This document shows positions 23,451 through 37,084 of a DNA stretch of 64,000 nucleotides, piece after piece; the stretch's first letter is position 1; every line of letters starts with the position of its first letter. The stretch spans positions 1,905,986 through 1,969,985 of the forward strand of contig NC_084730.1 of NCBI RefSeq assembly GCF_033807575.1. The letters are read 5' to 3'. Below the pieces are notes generated by a model that ran no database searches, was not told the origin of the DNA, and saw only the letters and a list, made by a program, of their open reading frames with translations. The position numbers were made by a program, and so were the translations under genes. Source of the DNA: Cydia pomonella. Taxonomy: Eukaryota > Arthropoda > Insecta > Lepidoptera > Tortricidae.

Positions 23451-24506
23451 TTACCGTTTCCTAGAAAAAGACCCGGAAGAACATTTACAGTGGATATTTT
23501 GAGATATTTTAGTAAGTTTTTGGTAAAATTCCGAAAATATTATTCATTGATAATATGAAAGTTTGAATGTTTTGATTTGTTAGAATTCTGTTGAAAGAAA
23601 AGTGTTTTTACAAAGAAATATGATTAACTATATTATTCTGAACTTTGAAGTTTGAACCACCTCTAGCAAATCATAACTTATGATTTTTTGTCGAGCCAAA
23701 CCCCACGTGGGACACGCGAAATGGCGGTAGATTTCGCCGTTTAGGGTTTGAAATTCGATTTTATCACAAACAATACATACTTAAGGAACATAAATATATT
23801 TTTGTTATAATATATACACCGTGGGCTGATAAAACCCGACAAATTTTAAAGGTGTATTCTTGACCGCATTTAGAGACTAAAATGTGATACAAAGAAGAAG
23901 ATAACGAGTCGTATGAAGAAAAAGCAAAAAAAAAAATTTTTTTGTCTGATAAAAAAATTTTTTTGCCGAATTTTCCCAAAACTTATATAAAAATTTTTGC
24001 TCCTCATGACCTCAGGAATGCGTGGTTAAAATCTGTCGGGTTTTACCAGCCCACGGTGTATAATGAAAATATACCCATAGCAATACTGTTCGTTCAATGT
24101 ATTTGGAATTATAGCCTTGCGACAGCAAAAATGCTCATTCGAAAATTGACCCTTTTGTGTCAGTTGTGACGTCACGTCACTAACCGCAAACCGCAACGTC
24201 TTGAGTTACAATAATTTTTTTGACCAAAATTTCATAGTGGACTTTACTTTTCTTTCAGCAACCAACTAATACTTGTCGAGACAATTCTAACAAACCCAAA
24301 CACAATTAGCTTGCGTTGTTTTATTTATCACATAATCTCCATGGCCAACTCCTGTCTCCATCATCAGATCAGCTCGATGGCTCCATAATATTGCATTGTC
24401 ATCCAATTTACATATGTATGTATGCACATTTTCAACTTCATCAGAAATCGGGAAGCGAGTCAAATTTAACTTGAAATATTTGACCCGTACAGTCATAGTT
24501 ACATAT

Positions 24507-24650
24507 GTACAGTCACGTCTGAAAATATCGATACGAACAAAGTCCCAAAAATATGTATACACGACCTAATTGACCATATATTAAGGTGTAAGTATACATA
24601 TATTTGCCACTTAATCTTCGTATCTATATTTTCAGATGTGACCGTACATA
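24507..24650. mobile_element. MITE, about 145 bp
   Basis: The ends acagtcacgtctgaaaata and tattttcagatgtgaccgta are inverted repeats. An ATATGT-rich centre contains no frame. Other small elements with a gtacagtc start occur at 56664-56755 and 61658-61798. Confidence 0.8.
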
Positions 24651-25272
24651 GGTACATTACATTGCAAGTTAAATAAAAGCTTGTAACTTGATACAAATTA
24701 GTGATATACCGCATGCTGAATTATTTTATTAGGAAAAATAAAAGTCGTATTTCTTTATAAATCCTATGAAAGTGTGTTTACGGCCTAAACTATAAGTACT
24801 CTAATATTATTCACTCGTACCAAAAAGACACTGTATAATTATATAATTACATAGACATAATCTTTACCTTTTGACCTCTGAGACTTGTAAATTGTTTGAA
24901 ATAGCTACTTAATTCAATATTCTTCTGTATTTACGCAGGAAGCTAACAACAATCAACAGATGATTTTAGCGAAAACATGTCAAAATAATATACCTATGTA
25001 ATTTCCTATTCATTGGGCAGATTATGCAAAACGTATGTTAGAATGTTGACGGAATGGCACATTGTTCAAATTATTTAAATACATACATTCTTAGGTGCGT
25101 AACTGCGTAGACAGGTTACCTACCTGGCCTGTCAACTTGTTTCACTCTTAAAGAACGTTAAATACCTAAATATGTGTTGACATCTGACGTTCACGGATAT
25201 ATTATGCACCTAGCATTGACATATATCTATATCTAAGGAAGGGCCTTTCGGGCACTAAGAATAGTGCTAGTT

Positions 25273-25385
25273 AAGTGGTGTCACTCACGAATTCGAGTCA
25301 AGCGTGCAGTCTAACGCAACTAGTTCTCATCAACCAATCGCGTTGTGGCATTAGACTGCACGAATTCGTGTGCGTGACACCGCTG
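25273..25385. mobile_element. Small inverted-repeat element
   Basis: The left end gtggtgtcactcacgaattc is mirrored at the right by gaattcgtgtgcgtgacacc, with gtgcagtctaacgcaac and gcattagactgcac as the inner pair. Confidence 0.75.
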
Positions 25386-25899
25386 TACTGGCCTCATTCC
25401 TATTGCCCGTAAGGCCCGTCCTCGCCTAGTCCCACTTACTTTTCGCGGGCATATCATGTGCCAAAAAAAGGTCCTATCCTCTATTCTCTCACTGGTACCT
25501 AACACATATTATTTAAGTTAAAGGAGGATGGGCAGATTTGCATGGACACTGGCCCATGAACCAATAAGAATAAGCGACATACCATCGGAAAGGTTTTTAA
25601 TAGACTCCATTTTTTTGTATGGCGATACTTGTCAAAGCTCTGTTTAAAAAAAAATATGACAAAGAAATGTAAGAAAACTAATAAGAACTAAAATATCGTG
25701 ACACAAAATCATCGACCCGGACCCGGGTACGTCCTTAAATTACGTCCAAAAGAGAGGTATGGGCATTGTGAATGTCGGGCACATTGTGGTAGGGCACAGC
25801 ACAGTGGATGTCATTACAGATCTAGAGCAGAGATCAACTGGGGAAGTACCTCCACCTTACAGAAAACCGCAGCTAAATAACACTAGACCCTACTCATAG

Positions 25900-26060
25900 T
25901 GTTGTGTTCCTGCCGGTGAGTAAGGTTGCCAGAGCTCAACGAGGGTGTGGAGTGTTAGGGTCGGCAACGCGCATGTAACCCGTCTGGAGTTGCAGGCGTA
26001 CATAGGCTACGGAGACTTCTTACCATCAGGCGGGCCGTATGCGTATTTGCCACGGCGTAA
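25900..26060 (+). repeat. Interspersed repeat with tgccggtgagtaagg block, copy 1
   Basis: The segment ttcctgccggtgagtaaggt through aggctacggagacttcttac recurs at 28810-28960. It ends with cgtatttgccacgg, a common end of insect retroelement tails. No ORF is supported. Confidence 0.65.
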
Positions 26061-26159
26061 TATAAAAAAAATTGACTATAACAAAACCTATCTATAAGTA
26101 TCGAAAAAAACTATATACCTAAGTAGTTAGAGTAGTCACGTTTCAACTCACACTACTTT

Positions 26160-26584
26160 GGGGTCATCCATTAATTACATCACACGTTTAGGGGGAGGGA
26201 GGGATTCAAGAAAATGTGACATGTTGTGACAAGGGGGAGGGGGGAGTCACAAACTTTGTGACGTCACTTTAACTTCATCAGTATTTATTTGATTTTTTTT
26301 TTCGCTGTACAGTACAGTTAAATAACGAGTTTTTGGAACGATAATCGTTTTATGCGATTAATTTTCTGTTATAATTACCTACTAATATTCTTTTGGCAAA
26401 AATATTATGATAAAATATGAATAGTACCTAATTCTCTTCGCAGATTTTGTCGAAAAAAAATTGCCAAAAATGTGACGGCATACCAGGGGGGATGGGTTTG
26501 CCTAATGTGACCAAGTGAGACAAGAAGGGGGGAGGGATAAAAAAACCTAGAAATTCGTATGATGTAATTAATGGATGAACCCTT
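26160..26584. mobile_element. MITE, about 425 bp
   Basis: The left end ggggtcatccattaattaca is mirrored by tgtaattaatggatgaaccc at the right. Inside are matching agggggaggga-type purine blocks. No coding frame. Confidence 0.85.
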
Positions 26585-27344
26585 TTTGCGGCGATAACTT
26601 TTTTCACACAAAGATTTGGGACTACCTGCCATAGGCAAAGTTTTACAACTTAGAATAACCTATCCGGTGGCATACCGCTTGCCCTTATTGGTCAAATGGA
26701 CCAATTTGCCCTTTAGCTACCCTACTTCCTTAGCTAATAGAGCTTCCTTTAGCTAATAGTTCCCCCGAATAAAGACAATCAAAGAAAAACATAAATACAA
26801 ACTAACAATAATTCTGTGTAACTATAAAGCAGAAAAATTCATCTCATTTCTTAATAAATACAATATTCCTTTACCTCTATTTTTGCTTCACAGATAAACC
26901 ATGAATCCGAAAGAGAAGCCACTATTCGGCTCTCACTCTGACACGTCGACTATCAACATAAAGCACATGGTATTTGCTTTGTGCGTGTTTTTTAACATTT
27001 TTTTTACTTACTGACCTCAATAACACAGTTTTTGTGTGTATTTTTTAACCCTTTAATAACTTTATTTTGTAACTTCCTCAATAAAAAAAACACAAGCAAT
27101 TTTATCCTCGTAAGGCCCAAGGTCCTACCTATAGGACTTATTCAGTTCGATTAAATTTGAATCATATTCAATTAGGACAGAGCATTTGTTTTGTTTCGTG
27201 CAATTTTCAAACAAAATAAAATCAACTGTATTCCGTGCACTATAGGTTCAAATTCCAGTGGCAAATTTTGGAGTTTTCATTTCTATGGCTGGGCCTTAAG
27301 AGGCTATTTACAAATGTCTGCTATTTCCGAAAATGATCTACAGC

Positions 27345-27690
27345 GTGTATTTTTGATACGACCACATAATCAAAGGGTAAGTAGTTAGTTTAGGCTGTAA
27401 TTACACACACTTTCATAGGTTTTATAAAAAAATTGCCTACATTTATTTTTTCATACAAAATCATTCTGCAAGCAACGCATCACTACTTTGTTTTAACTCA
27501 AAACGTCTCATTAATGACGCGACGTCACAACCGTCACAAGTGATCATGATGTACGAAATACATTGCCGCTCGGAAAAAAATCAAAAATTAATTATGCTCT
27601 GGTAGTGAAGACTAAACTAAAACAAAACTTTCAGAGTTTTTATAACGCTAAAACCTACGTCTAGTTCAAGTTTGAGGTTATATCAAAAAT
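27345..27690 (+). repeat. Direct repeat, copy 2
   Basis: A second copy of the 22485-22700 sequence, sharing acgcgacgtcacaaccgtca and ttgccgctcg, with extra sequence after cagcgtgtatttttgatacg. Confidence 0.7.
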
Positions 27691-27754
27691 ACAGACTGTA
27701 TAATCCAGGTCTGTACAGGTCAATTTAATGTAAGTTTGTATGACATATTTACGA

Positions 27755-28020
27755 TATGATAATATGATAATCCGTTTATTTGTTTGCCACAATACACACA
27801 GGAAATACAATTAATAAAATGACAAAAAAACAGATAATACAAAATTATACGAGAGAAATACACATTTATACAAAATAGAAGTAGAAAGAAAAAAAATACA
27901 TTTAAATAATACTGATCCATACATATAGGAAATGTTGTGTGCGTCGCAGCAAAACAAAAGGGTTCTGGCTCAGTATTACGCTTCACCCTATGGGAGAGGC
28001 ACTGATATCCTGCCAGGACC
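27755..28020 (-). repeat. LINE tail, reverse, copy 1
   Basis: The segment ending cagcaaaacaaaagggttct and ggctcagtattacgcttcac matches 45485-45765, where the wording is ggacaaaagggtcacggctc. Both begin with T/A-rich simple sequence, as expected for a reversed 3' tail. Confidence 0.6.
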
Positions 28021-28809
28021 AGACCACGTCAACCAAGATACAGTGTAAAATATGCAATATTCAAAGTTAATACTTACCTAAATACCTTGTTTATAAAACT
28101 AGTGAAGTAGTGACATAATTATCATTGAAAGTGTGTACTTGCATAGTTATGATATTGAAGTGTCAGTGTGATTAGCATGCTTAAGTAATACGTAGTGTCA
28201 AGTGTAATTATAAGAAGAAATCATTTTATATACATTATGAATTACTAAGACCAAATAAAATAATAGTATTAGTATAGATATCTAAATCCAACAATGGATG
28301 GAAAATGGCAAAATTAGAGATAAATGGAAAGAGTTGGAGAAGGCCTATACTCGAGAGAGGTCCTTAATATCCAAGACATAAGTTATATATTCATTAGACA
28401 ATTAATATTTATTAAGTTATTTATTAAATTATATTTCAATCAAATTAAATAACAAATTAATGACATAATGTAAACAATTTTAGAATTTCAGAATATATTC
28501 ATAAGTAAATTATCTATGAATTAAAATTAATAATGTTAATAATGCATGCATTCACATTTGTATATTGCAACGATATTAAGGAATAAATGGCTTATTTATT
28601 TTATAGATATCTAAATTACTCCAAGCATACATTGCTATATTATAATTATCTGGCTTATATTTGCGTATCCGTCAAAGGTACGTCATCGTAGCACGTCAAA
28701 GATTCTAAACTCGTTTACTTAATTGGTTAAATTGCTTCTGATTTTCTACTACTACTACTTAATGGCGCAGCGACCCAAAATGAGTCTTGGTCTCCGACAA
28801 GAGTACACG

Positions 28810-28960
28810 CCAGTTCCTGTCGGTGAGTAAGATTGCCAGAGCTCAACGAGGGTGCGGAGTTTTAGGTTCGGCAACGCGCATGTTACTCCTCTGGAGTTGT
28901 ACGCGTCCATAGGCTACGGAGACTACTTACCATCAGAGATATGCTTGTTTGCCACCGAGG
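28810..28960 (+). repeat. Interspersed repeat with tgccggtgagtaaga block, copy 2
   Basis: A second copy of the 25900-26060 sequence, sharing agctcaacgaggg and aggctacggagacta. It runs directly into a family E repeat. Confidence 0.65.
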
Positions 28961-28988
28961 CAGTATTAAAAAAAATTGGTCCCTTGTT

Positions 28989-29215
28989 TTTAGGGTTCCG
29001 TAGTTTCGTACCCAAAGGGTTAAACGGGACCCTATCACTAAGATTCCGCTGTCCGTCCGTCTGTCTGTCGTCTGTCTCATGAACCGTGACAGTTAGACAG
29101 TTGAAATTGTCACAGATGATGTATTTCTGTTGCCGCTATAACAACAAATACTAAAAAGTACGGAACCCTCGGTGGCAGTCTGACTCGCACTTGTCCGGTT
29201 TTTTTTGTTGCCTGT
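28989..29215 (-). repeat. Interspersed repeat, family E copy 4
   Basis: A reverse copy from agggttccgtagtttcgtac to gactcgcacttgtccggttt, without inserted elements. Confidence 0.8.
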
Positions 29216-29565
29216 CTGATAAACGGTAATACAATACCATTGATATCGCACACTAATGGATGTCTAAATTTGGATGTACCTAATTGTGTTTTAATCAGTC
29301 ATAAACGGTGTCAGACCCAGACAGGATATTTATGCGTATATTACTATCAAAATACTGACTTGTTTAGGTTTTATTGATTAGGGAACAAATCTGGTTTGAA
29401 AATTAAACCGAATCATTACTTTAAACAATTTAATACCCACCGGACTACCTCGAAAACTCGGGCAAAATAATTATTCGAATTGTCGTTTTCATACGTCACT
29501 ATATTTTAAATTGAATTGAAATCACTAAACCCGTTTTAGGGAAAATACTAGAAAAAAATATGAAA

Positions 29566-29609
29566 ATGTATGTGTGTATGTAATGTATGTATGTGTATGT
29601 ATGTATGAT
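29566..29609. repeat. (GTAT)n microsatellite
   Basis: An imperfect tetranucleotide run of gtat and atgt units. Confidence 0.85.
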
Positions 29610-29689
29610 AGATTACTTGCCGCTTCTAAATAAAATGTGATCGGAGCATGGCCCATTTTTTTCGCGGTGGGCCCTATGCTGACATCATA

Positions 29690-29895
29690 AGCAGTAGTGT
29701 AATTTCTTCTTCTTTTAAAATATGGCTTCCATCAAATCTATGATGATTTTGCCAATGTCAAGTTTCGTTGTAAGTTTTAAGTGTGCTCGTAGAGCATGAC
29801 GTTGTTCGGTAGTTGCTTTTAGTAAAGAGATAGCTGGACTTTACTAAAAGCCACGATGGATTGCCGGATGTTGATTAAAACATGGTTAAACGCGT
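29690..29895 (-). repeat. Reverse copy of the minisatellite-bearing repeat
   Basis: It carries the flanks of the 17281-17500 element in reverse: tttgatggaagcc-type sequence, gccaatgtcaa, aagtgtgctcgta, then ccacgatggattgccgg. Only one or two of the 16-bp units are present here. Confidence 0.65.
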
Positions 29896-30261
29896 TTCAA
29901 GATTAGGTAGTTTTTCATTGACTGCACACTTCCACGATAGTTCACTGCATAATAAGCTACACTTTGAACAACATAAATGAGCAAAACACAAAAAAATATT
30001 CTCGAGACGTCTTCGCCATCTTGAATCTCAACGACAACCTCGTAGTGTAATTTAAACATCTTTCAAATTAATAATTTGACAGGCTGCTAGCCTAGTAAGA
30101 ACTCGATATGTTTTCTGAAAAAGCTACGTATTTGTATGATTTGATATGACATTTATATATTTTTTATCAATTTTCTATAAAGAAAACTAGCTACTGTATT
30201 TAATTGCATGATTTCTATAGTAATCTAAATTGTATTTTATATTTCTTATTTAATGCATGTT

Positions 30262-30450
30262 AATTATAAGATGTAATGTTTTGAAAAGATACGTCCCGCC
30301 GAGTTTCATGCCGGTCAATATTGGGATACCCTCCTCCAATTGAGGGGGGATTTAAATCTTCTCGGGTCAGAGGTGTAGGGTTAGAGCCGGTGTAGCTTTA
30401 TTTGACGTTCATAAGCGCATTGTAATATGCCTACTTGAATAATAAACTGT
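30262..30450 (+). repeat. Interspersed repeat (LINE tail-like), copy 2
   Basis: It matches 2934-3113 through ggtgtagggttagagccggt and ends in aataataaac. The upstream 190 bases also match the reverse copy at 32505-32830, so the element is longer than this core. Confidence 0.8.
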
Positions 30451-31129
30451 TTTATCTTAATTTATATCGTATAATCATATTTTTTGGTCACAATAAACGT
30501 GTAATTTACGCTTAAAACTAATATATATTTTCCAATCCGTCATCCATATATTCTTCGAGAGTGTAAAAAGCTTTACATATTTTTTTTAGTTTTGTAACTA
30601 AAGTCGTGTTTTTCTCTTCAGCTACTAACAATAGTTTAGAATTTAGAGTCTGTAAGACAAAATCAGAATGTTAATACTCAAACAGACCTTGGATAAAACA
30701 ATAATAAATGCAAAATGCAACAGCACGCTGACAAATAATAGACTAGAGTTAACAGTACACTCACTCGGCACACGATTCACCTAGGGCTGCCAATTGGGCA
30801 CTTGACACACGTTGAATATTATAACCAGACATAGGAATCCATCGGGCAAAATTGTTTGACAAGTAGGGAGTTCCTGTATCGATAAACTTAACTATCGATG
30901 CTAGTTCTATATACTAGTGATCACTCAAGGGTTTGCTTGTAAAAATATGTTTTTATTAAGAGTAAAAAAATAATTAAATAATAATTCAATGTACTCTTCT
31001 TCGTTTTTAAGACAATTTTATAATTGAATTATAACAAAAAAAATTGCTAAATAGATAGAAAATGGGCCATTCATTATAAAAAAGTGGGATTTAAAATGAC
31101 ATATTTAGATTATAAAAAAAATACAAGGC

Positions 31130-31495
31130 TCAATTTTTTTTGATTTTTAAACTTTACAAATATAAATAAAATTATACCATTCGATTCCTTAAATTTTATT
31201 TAAAAATAAATTGTATAACAACTATGTACATAAACGCAATATTTCACGGTCAAAATAGCAATTTTCTTGATCTTCCATACATTTAGGACAGACTAATGCA
31301 ATGTGACGTCACATTACAATATCATTTTCCTAGAGGCGAGGCGTTTAAATCGTCGAGTGCGAGCGTCAGACTTTAACTCTCATTTCTGACCTTTGTGTTG
31401 CTTAAATGCCATGAGTCCCATATAGACATTTGATCCTCAGGAAAATCAAGATCCATTGACATTATTTACAAAAAACTGTCAGGTAGCCAATTAGA
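31130..31495 (-). repeat. Interspersed repeat, family H copy 2
   Basis: The reverse complement of 19576-19990, including gtgacgtcacattacaatat and cctcaggaaaatcaagatcc. It ends at a small hairpin, gctggcggcttcctcg with cgaggaaatgccgccagc, at 31496-31555. Confidence 0.75.
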
Positions 31496-32504
31496 GCTGG
31501 CGGCTTCCTCGCACAACGTATCAGTATTGCGATACAACGAGGAAATGCCGCCAGCATCCTTGGTACAATGCCTCAAGGGCCTATTTTAGATATAAGCTAG
31601 TTATAGTAATCATCTGTATATATCCATTATGTATATTGTTATTGTAAATAAATATAGCGTTGTATTAGAAGAACAATAAATAGTTATTTGATTTTCAAGG
31701 GCGCAAAGTTATTTAAGGCCCCGTAAGTTCGTGTACTTCTCTCACTCTTACTAACGTAAGCGTAAGATGGGTGTGTGTGCTTAAAAATAAAATTAAAATA
31801 TTTAGAAGCAGTCTTCATATCTATCGCCAACAAACTGTCTCGAAGTTTGGCGAATATTTTGTTTTGTGGTACACATATTTTATATTTTAATGTTATAATA
31901 AATAAATAAAAAAATATGTTTAGCTTTTGTGTAAGTATATATTTTAGAAAATTTTTAATGTGCGTCGTTTGACCTATGTTTTTAATATTCCTATCGAGCG
32001 AAAGTCAAAAGATCAGTATTCGAATCGCTGAAGACCCTAGAGCAAAATCCCCAAGATTCTCAAAAAGCTTTATCAAAAAACTCCGTTCTACTAACCTGCG
32101 GCACCTTTACTCGTGCTGATATTGACACCCGAGCAAGCGAAAGATTCTAAAACGCTTTAAAACAAACATTTCAACATACTCGCAAACTCCTGAAAATAAC
32201 CCTCCCTTTGTCAATCATAAACAATAAAATTAGAATCCTAAAGCCATTATAAATAAATCAGGCTAATTGACATCGTAATTACTATAATATGACGCCACGT
32301 TATTAATTGGCACTATTAATTATTCTTTCTGATAACTACCTATCAAATTCATTTACGGGTCCACGAGTAGTTCAAATTATCATTTTCCTGACTATTTGCT
32401 GAGTATATTCCTTGTATTCTTGAGAACGTAAAAAAGCTATTAAGTTAAAGATAGGTTGGATGTATAATTGTTGGTGCAATAAAGAATATTTACTTACTTA
32501 CTTA

Positions 32505-32830
32505 TTATTCAAGTCGGCATATTACAATGCGCTTATGAACGTCAAATAAAGCTACACCGGCTCTAACCCTACACCTCTGACCCGAGAAGATAAATAATTA
32601 AATCCCCCCTCAATTGGAGGAGGATATACCAATATGGACCGGCAAGAAACTCAGCGGGTCACATCTTTTCAAAACATTACATCTTATAATTAACATGCAT
32701 TAAATATGAAAAACAAAATACAATTTAGAGTATACAGTTGCTACTTTTCTTTATAGAAATTTGATAAAATATATATAATCATACAAATACGTAGCTCTTT
32801 CAGAAAACATGTCGAATTCTTACAAAGGGA
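32505..32830 (-). repeat. Interspersed repeat (LINE tail-like), copy 3
   Basis: The reverse complement of 30120-30450, from attcaagtcggcatattaca to ttcagaaaacatgtcgaatt. Confidence 0.8.
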
Positions 32831-33219
32831 AAAGAAAAATAAAATGAATAAAGAAATGAGAATATACATTATATAAATCTGACTGATTGCTATACCTACA
32901 GCTACTAATAGCTTTGCGATCCTAACGAAATAACGTTACTTTTTGGAGCATACAATTTTTTTTATGAAATCTGTTTTATAAACCTAATTTTTACAATAAT
33001 CAAAAATCGAAAAAAGTCAAACGTAGGGGTTTGACCATGGTTGATGTACATCAAATTATGTAAAAATATTTTTCATAATGTCCATATTCAGAGAAGAAAA
33101 TGAGGACTCCGTTTGTATGGATAAGTCTTTCCTCTTAATGTTGTCTCGATATAAGAAAAAAACACCAAAACACGTCTATTTTTTATTTTATTTAATTGTT
33201 TTCGCTGTCAAATATCATT

Positions 33220-33437
33220 TGATATTTACCAGTCGCTTTTCGGTGAAGGAAAACATCGTGAGGAAACCGGACTAATTCTAACAAGGCCTAGTTTACCCTC
33301 TGAGTTGGAAGGGCAGATGGCAGTCGCTTTCGTAAAAACTAGTGTCTACGCCAAATCTTGGGATTAGTTGTCAAGCGGACCCCAGGTTCCCATGAGCCGT
33401 GGCAAAATGCCGGGACAACGCGAGGAAGAAGTTAGTT
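33220..33437 (+). mobile_element. SINE fragment, 5'-truncated
   Basis: It matches the 3' two-thirds of the complete SINE at 41301-41621, from tatttaccagtcgcttttcg to gacaacgcgaggaagaag. The tRNA-like head is missing. Confidence 0.88.
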
Positions 33438-33672
33438 TTCGCTGTCAGTTGTTCGATTTTTGTTCAATCTGTTGACCCTAATTGAATGAAGCCATGATGT
33501 TCATAGTAATGACATAGTCATAAATAGCGGGTTTAGTGGGCAATCACACCGCGTCTGTAATTACTTGATTTATGGCTACAGCTATATATACAAATGTCGA
33601 GTACCTAGCAACAATTGTTCAGCAATAAGGAAAACGTTAAAAAACTAACTTGAGTACCGGTTTTGTACCTCT

Positions 33673-33838
33673 AGTGTAAATTTATTCGATGGCGTAACGT
33701 GACGTACGCGTTTGCGTTAAGTCTCATTTTGTATGGGATTTTGAGTTTCCAAAACGTTCCGCTTGGCGCGCTGTGTACTAAATGAGACAACGCAAACGCG
33801 TACGTCACGTTTCGAAATCGAATAAATTTACACTAGGG
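33673..33838. mobile_element. MITE, family G, complete
   Basis: The left end cctctagtgtaaatttattc is mirrored by gaataaatttacactaggg at the right. The inner arms gacgtacgcgtttgcgttaa and acgcaaacgcgtacgtcacg also pair. Confidence 0.88.
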
Positions 33839-33942
33839 GCTCTGCTCATAAAAAAAACTTCTTTCATAGTCAGTTACGGCCCCGTAGGTTTTTATATATT
33901 TATGTTTGTTTAACCCTCGTCGTAAGTTTGTCATCGTAAATA

Positions 33943-33970
33943 CATATATATATATATATATATATATAAA
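33943..33970. repeat. (AT)n microsatellite
   Basis: A perfect dinucleotide run of about 13 units. Confidence 0.9.
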
Positions 33971-34147
33971 GTGTAAGTGAGATAGATGTGCGTGCTCGAG
34001 ACCACTTTTTTTGTAGGTTTAAATACAAAAAAGTAATCTCTACATTCCCTCAAACATGATAAAGCCGATTTCTAGAAGCAATTTTCATATTTTTAGCCTC
34101 TGTGCATAATTTGTTACGAATTTTTAAAATGCATTTTAGACATGTAA

Positions 34148-34290
34148 TCACTGACAACGCACTTTACTCCGTCAATATCGTCTAAGGTCATGTCATGTCC
34201 TTGTGCTACCCTAGCGCCACCGGAGAGATTTCGACACGAACAGTTCTCGCATAAGAAATTGTTCTCCTTACCTCTACTCTCCATACTTGG
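34148..34290 (+). repeat. Left half of MITE family J
   Basis: The sequence ctgacaacgcactttactcc through gcgccaccggagagatttcg matches the left arm of the element at 58987-59300. A following gagattgttctcc-like block corresponds to 59405-59440. Confidence 0.7.
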
Positions 34291-34628
34291 AATTCCTATC
34301 ATTCAATCAATGCAAATTACATTAATTAATACATTAATTAATGTTCTGTTTCAAGAAATTAACTGTACCTACCAGTTCAAGGTGATACCGTTATAAAACT
34401 AGATCAGTAATCTTACTAATTTTGAGTTTGTTTAAGTAAAATACATTAACCATAGCTATGCTTTTCTACTTTTTGTTTGGATTATTATAAGATTTTGGAC
34501 CAAAAAACAAATTCCATACATTTTTAAAAGCTCCCAAAACTTAGATTGTTTGATAAATAGAAAAATATAACAGAACAGAATTAAGAGACATTACATATCC
34601 CTGTAATGTTTATTTATTTATTATTTAT

Positions 34629-34874
34629 ATACTCTGTATATTTAGGTATTTAAATAAATGTAATCAAGATCTGCCCTCAAATGGCTCCTTAAGCCAGTTG
34701 AGGGTAGATGAAAACATTACATGGTCAAATAATGTAGGTTAAAGTCAGGTCGTTCAGTGACAGATCCAGGCGGTTTTGTATTTGGTTGGTTAACCAATAA
34801 ATATTATATTATAACTACCCGAAAATTTACAAATTGTTTGTTTACTTTTATTTATATACCTAAAGATACAGAGA
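34629..34874. mobile_element. MITE, about 250 bp, copy 2
   Basis: The opposite-orientation copy of 1100-1349, with ends atactctgtatatttaggta and tacctaaagatacagaga. Confidence 0.78.
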
Positions 34875-35934
34875 TAGCTATGGTATATATACATAAAACT
34901 TTGTAAAAATATTTTCTGGAATGTCTTATATCCAAAGAGGAAAATGATGACTACGTTTGTATGGATAAGGGGTCACTTTCCTCTTAAGGTATACCTATCG
35001 GTCGAATGCAAACGTTCGCTCAGAGTGAGTTCACTATAAAAGAATAGTACGTTGTGCAACGAGGGGGGTATGTCAAATATTGGAAACAAATACAAATTGT
35101 TTATTTGACAAATATAAGTTTAAACAGTGTTACATGTTATACTGACCTCCGCACTAGGCATAGCCTGTCTCGTAGAGGAAATAATAAGATTGACATATTG
35201 TACGCATTAGCGGCTAGTAGCAACAGTAAGTACTTATTCTAAAGGTAATACATATAATTAATTTATATGACTTATGACCTAGATAAGTAACATACTTACA
35301 TAAACGAGGGAATTAAAGACCCGAGTTTGCAATACTCTTACCGCCGGAGTTCACAAATTTGAACTTAATTGATCCAGTAGTTTCGGAGCAAATAAGCTGT
35401 GACAGACGGACGGACGGACAGACAGAAGCACGAGTAATAAAAGCTATAACTCACTTTCACAATCCATAACTCCCGCTATATTGATCATTATAGGCATTTG
35501 TCATTTATGAAATCAGATCTTTATCGAACAAGTGCGATGAAAAATAAATAACACATCTTGCTTTGCGATACTAACTTTGATCAATGAACCTTGATAAATG
35601 TTATTTGCGTGTACGTTAGAGCTAAACGCATGTCAGCTACCAATTGCCATGATTGGTTACCTTGACATTCGCCAGACAGGGGGCGCCTCTGACGCACTAT
35701 CAATAGGCAAATAGTTAAATATGCGCTCCACACGTAATGAATACTTTTATCACAGATCTAAAATGACTGTATTCAGAGGCTGTAGGCTGTCAATACCGAA
35801 AGCGTATAAAGTCTATTTATTATATGTATGATTTCTATTTATAATATATACTGTGTATTTGTATTCTACTAGCAAAGCTACTAGCATCTTACTGGGAACT
35901 ACCTAAAAGTTATGGCGCCATCGCTCGAAACGAT

Positions 35935-36690
35935 GCTATAACTTTGGCCTTTGATCTATTAGATGGCGCCACTTTTTGATATTTAACAAATTGAACACAT
36001 ATCAGTGAATGAAAGAATAAGGATCAAAGTCAAGTGGCGTTCTAAAAGTTTTAATAATGTGTCGAAAGATGGCAGTAAATTTACGTCACTACAAAGTTTT
36101 CTTTTTAGGATTCCGTAGCCAAATTGCAAAAAACGGAACCCTTATGGATTCGTTATGTCTGTCTGTCCGTCCGTATGTCACAGCCACTTTTTTCCGAAAC
36201 TTTAAGAACTATACTGTTGAAATGTTGTAAGTAGATGTATTCTTTGAACCGCATTAAGATTTTCACACAAAAATAGAAAAAAAAATATTATTTTTTTCAT
36301 CAAACCCATACGTGTGTGGGGTATCTATGGATAGGTCTTCAAAAATGATATTGAGGTTTCTAATATCATTTTTTTCTAAACTGATTAGTCCCCCTCCTGA
36401 TCCCTCCCCCTGTAACTTCTAAAATAAGAGAACGATAAAACTAAAAAATATATATGATGTCCATTACCATGCAAACTTCCACCGAAAGTTGTTTTTTTTT
36501 AATTTATTATAACTTTGGCCTTAGATCTATTAGATGGCGCCACTTTTTGATATTTAACAAATTGAACACACATCAGTGAAAAAATAAGGATCAAAGTCAA
36601 ATGGCGTTCTAAAAGTTTTAATTATGTGTCGAAAGATGGCAGTAAATTTACGTCGCTACAAAGTTTTCTTTGACAATACACCTCTATTTC
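35935..36690 (+). repeat. Two 170-bp direct repeats flanking a family F element
   Basis: The segment ctattagatggcgccacttt through gtgtcgaaagatggcagtaa occurs at about 35935-36106 and again at 36505-36672, with few differences. Between them lies a family F repeat that starts ggattccgtagccaaattgc at 36108. No coding frame is seen. Confidence 0.85.
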
Positions 36691-37084
36691 ATATATATTT
36701 TAATACGTCATAAATGGTACGGCCCTATAAGGATGAAAAGGGTTCGCGATCCTGAGTAGAAATAACACATGCAAAAAGTGGCATAAAAGGTCACACAAAA
36801 AAAGTGGCAAATAAAAGAAACGCTACACTTTAAATTGGCCTTCAGAGATATAGCGTTGTGGGCGTAAACGCATGCTTCTGAACCATGCACACACGCGCGA
36901 TCGCCAGTTTGTAAACAAAACATTTAAATTTAAACGTTAGTTATTGATGACGGGATTGATGAGTAAGCTGTGAGAAGTAAGGATGGATCTTCATTGAATA
37001 GAATTATTTTATTCGTAAACAGAAACAAGACAAATCATATAATAAGAACAAACATCTCATATACTCGTATCTATATAATATGTT

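Noticed and set aside
28852..29082. 76-codon frame
   Set aside because: It runs across the boundary of two interspersed repeats and is not conserved in the copy at 25900-26060.
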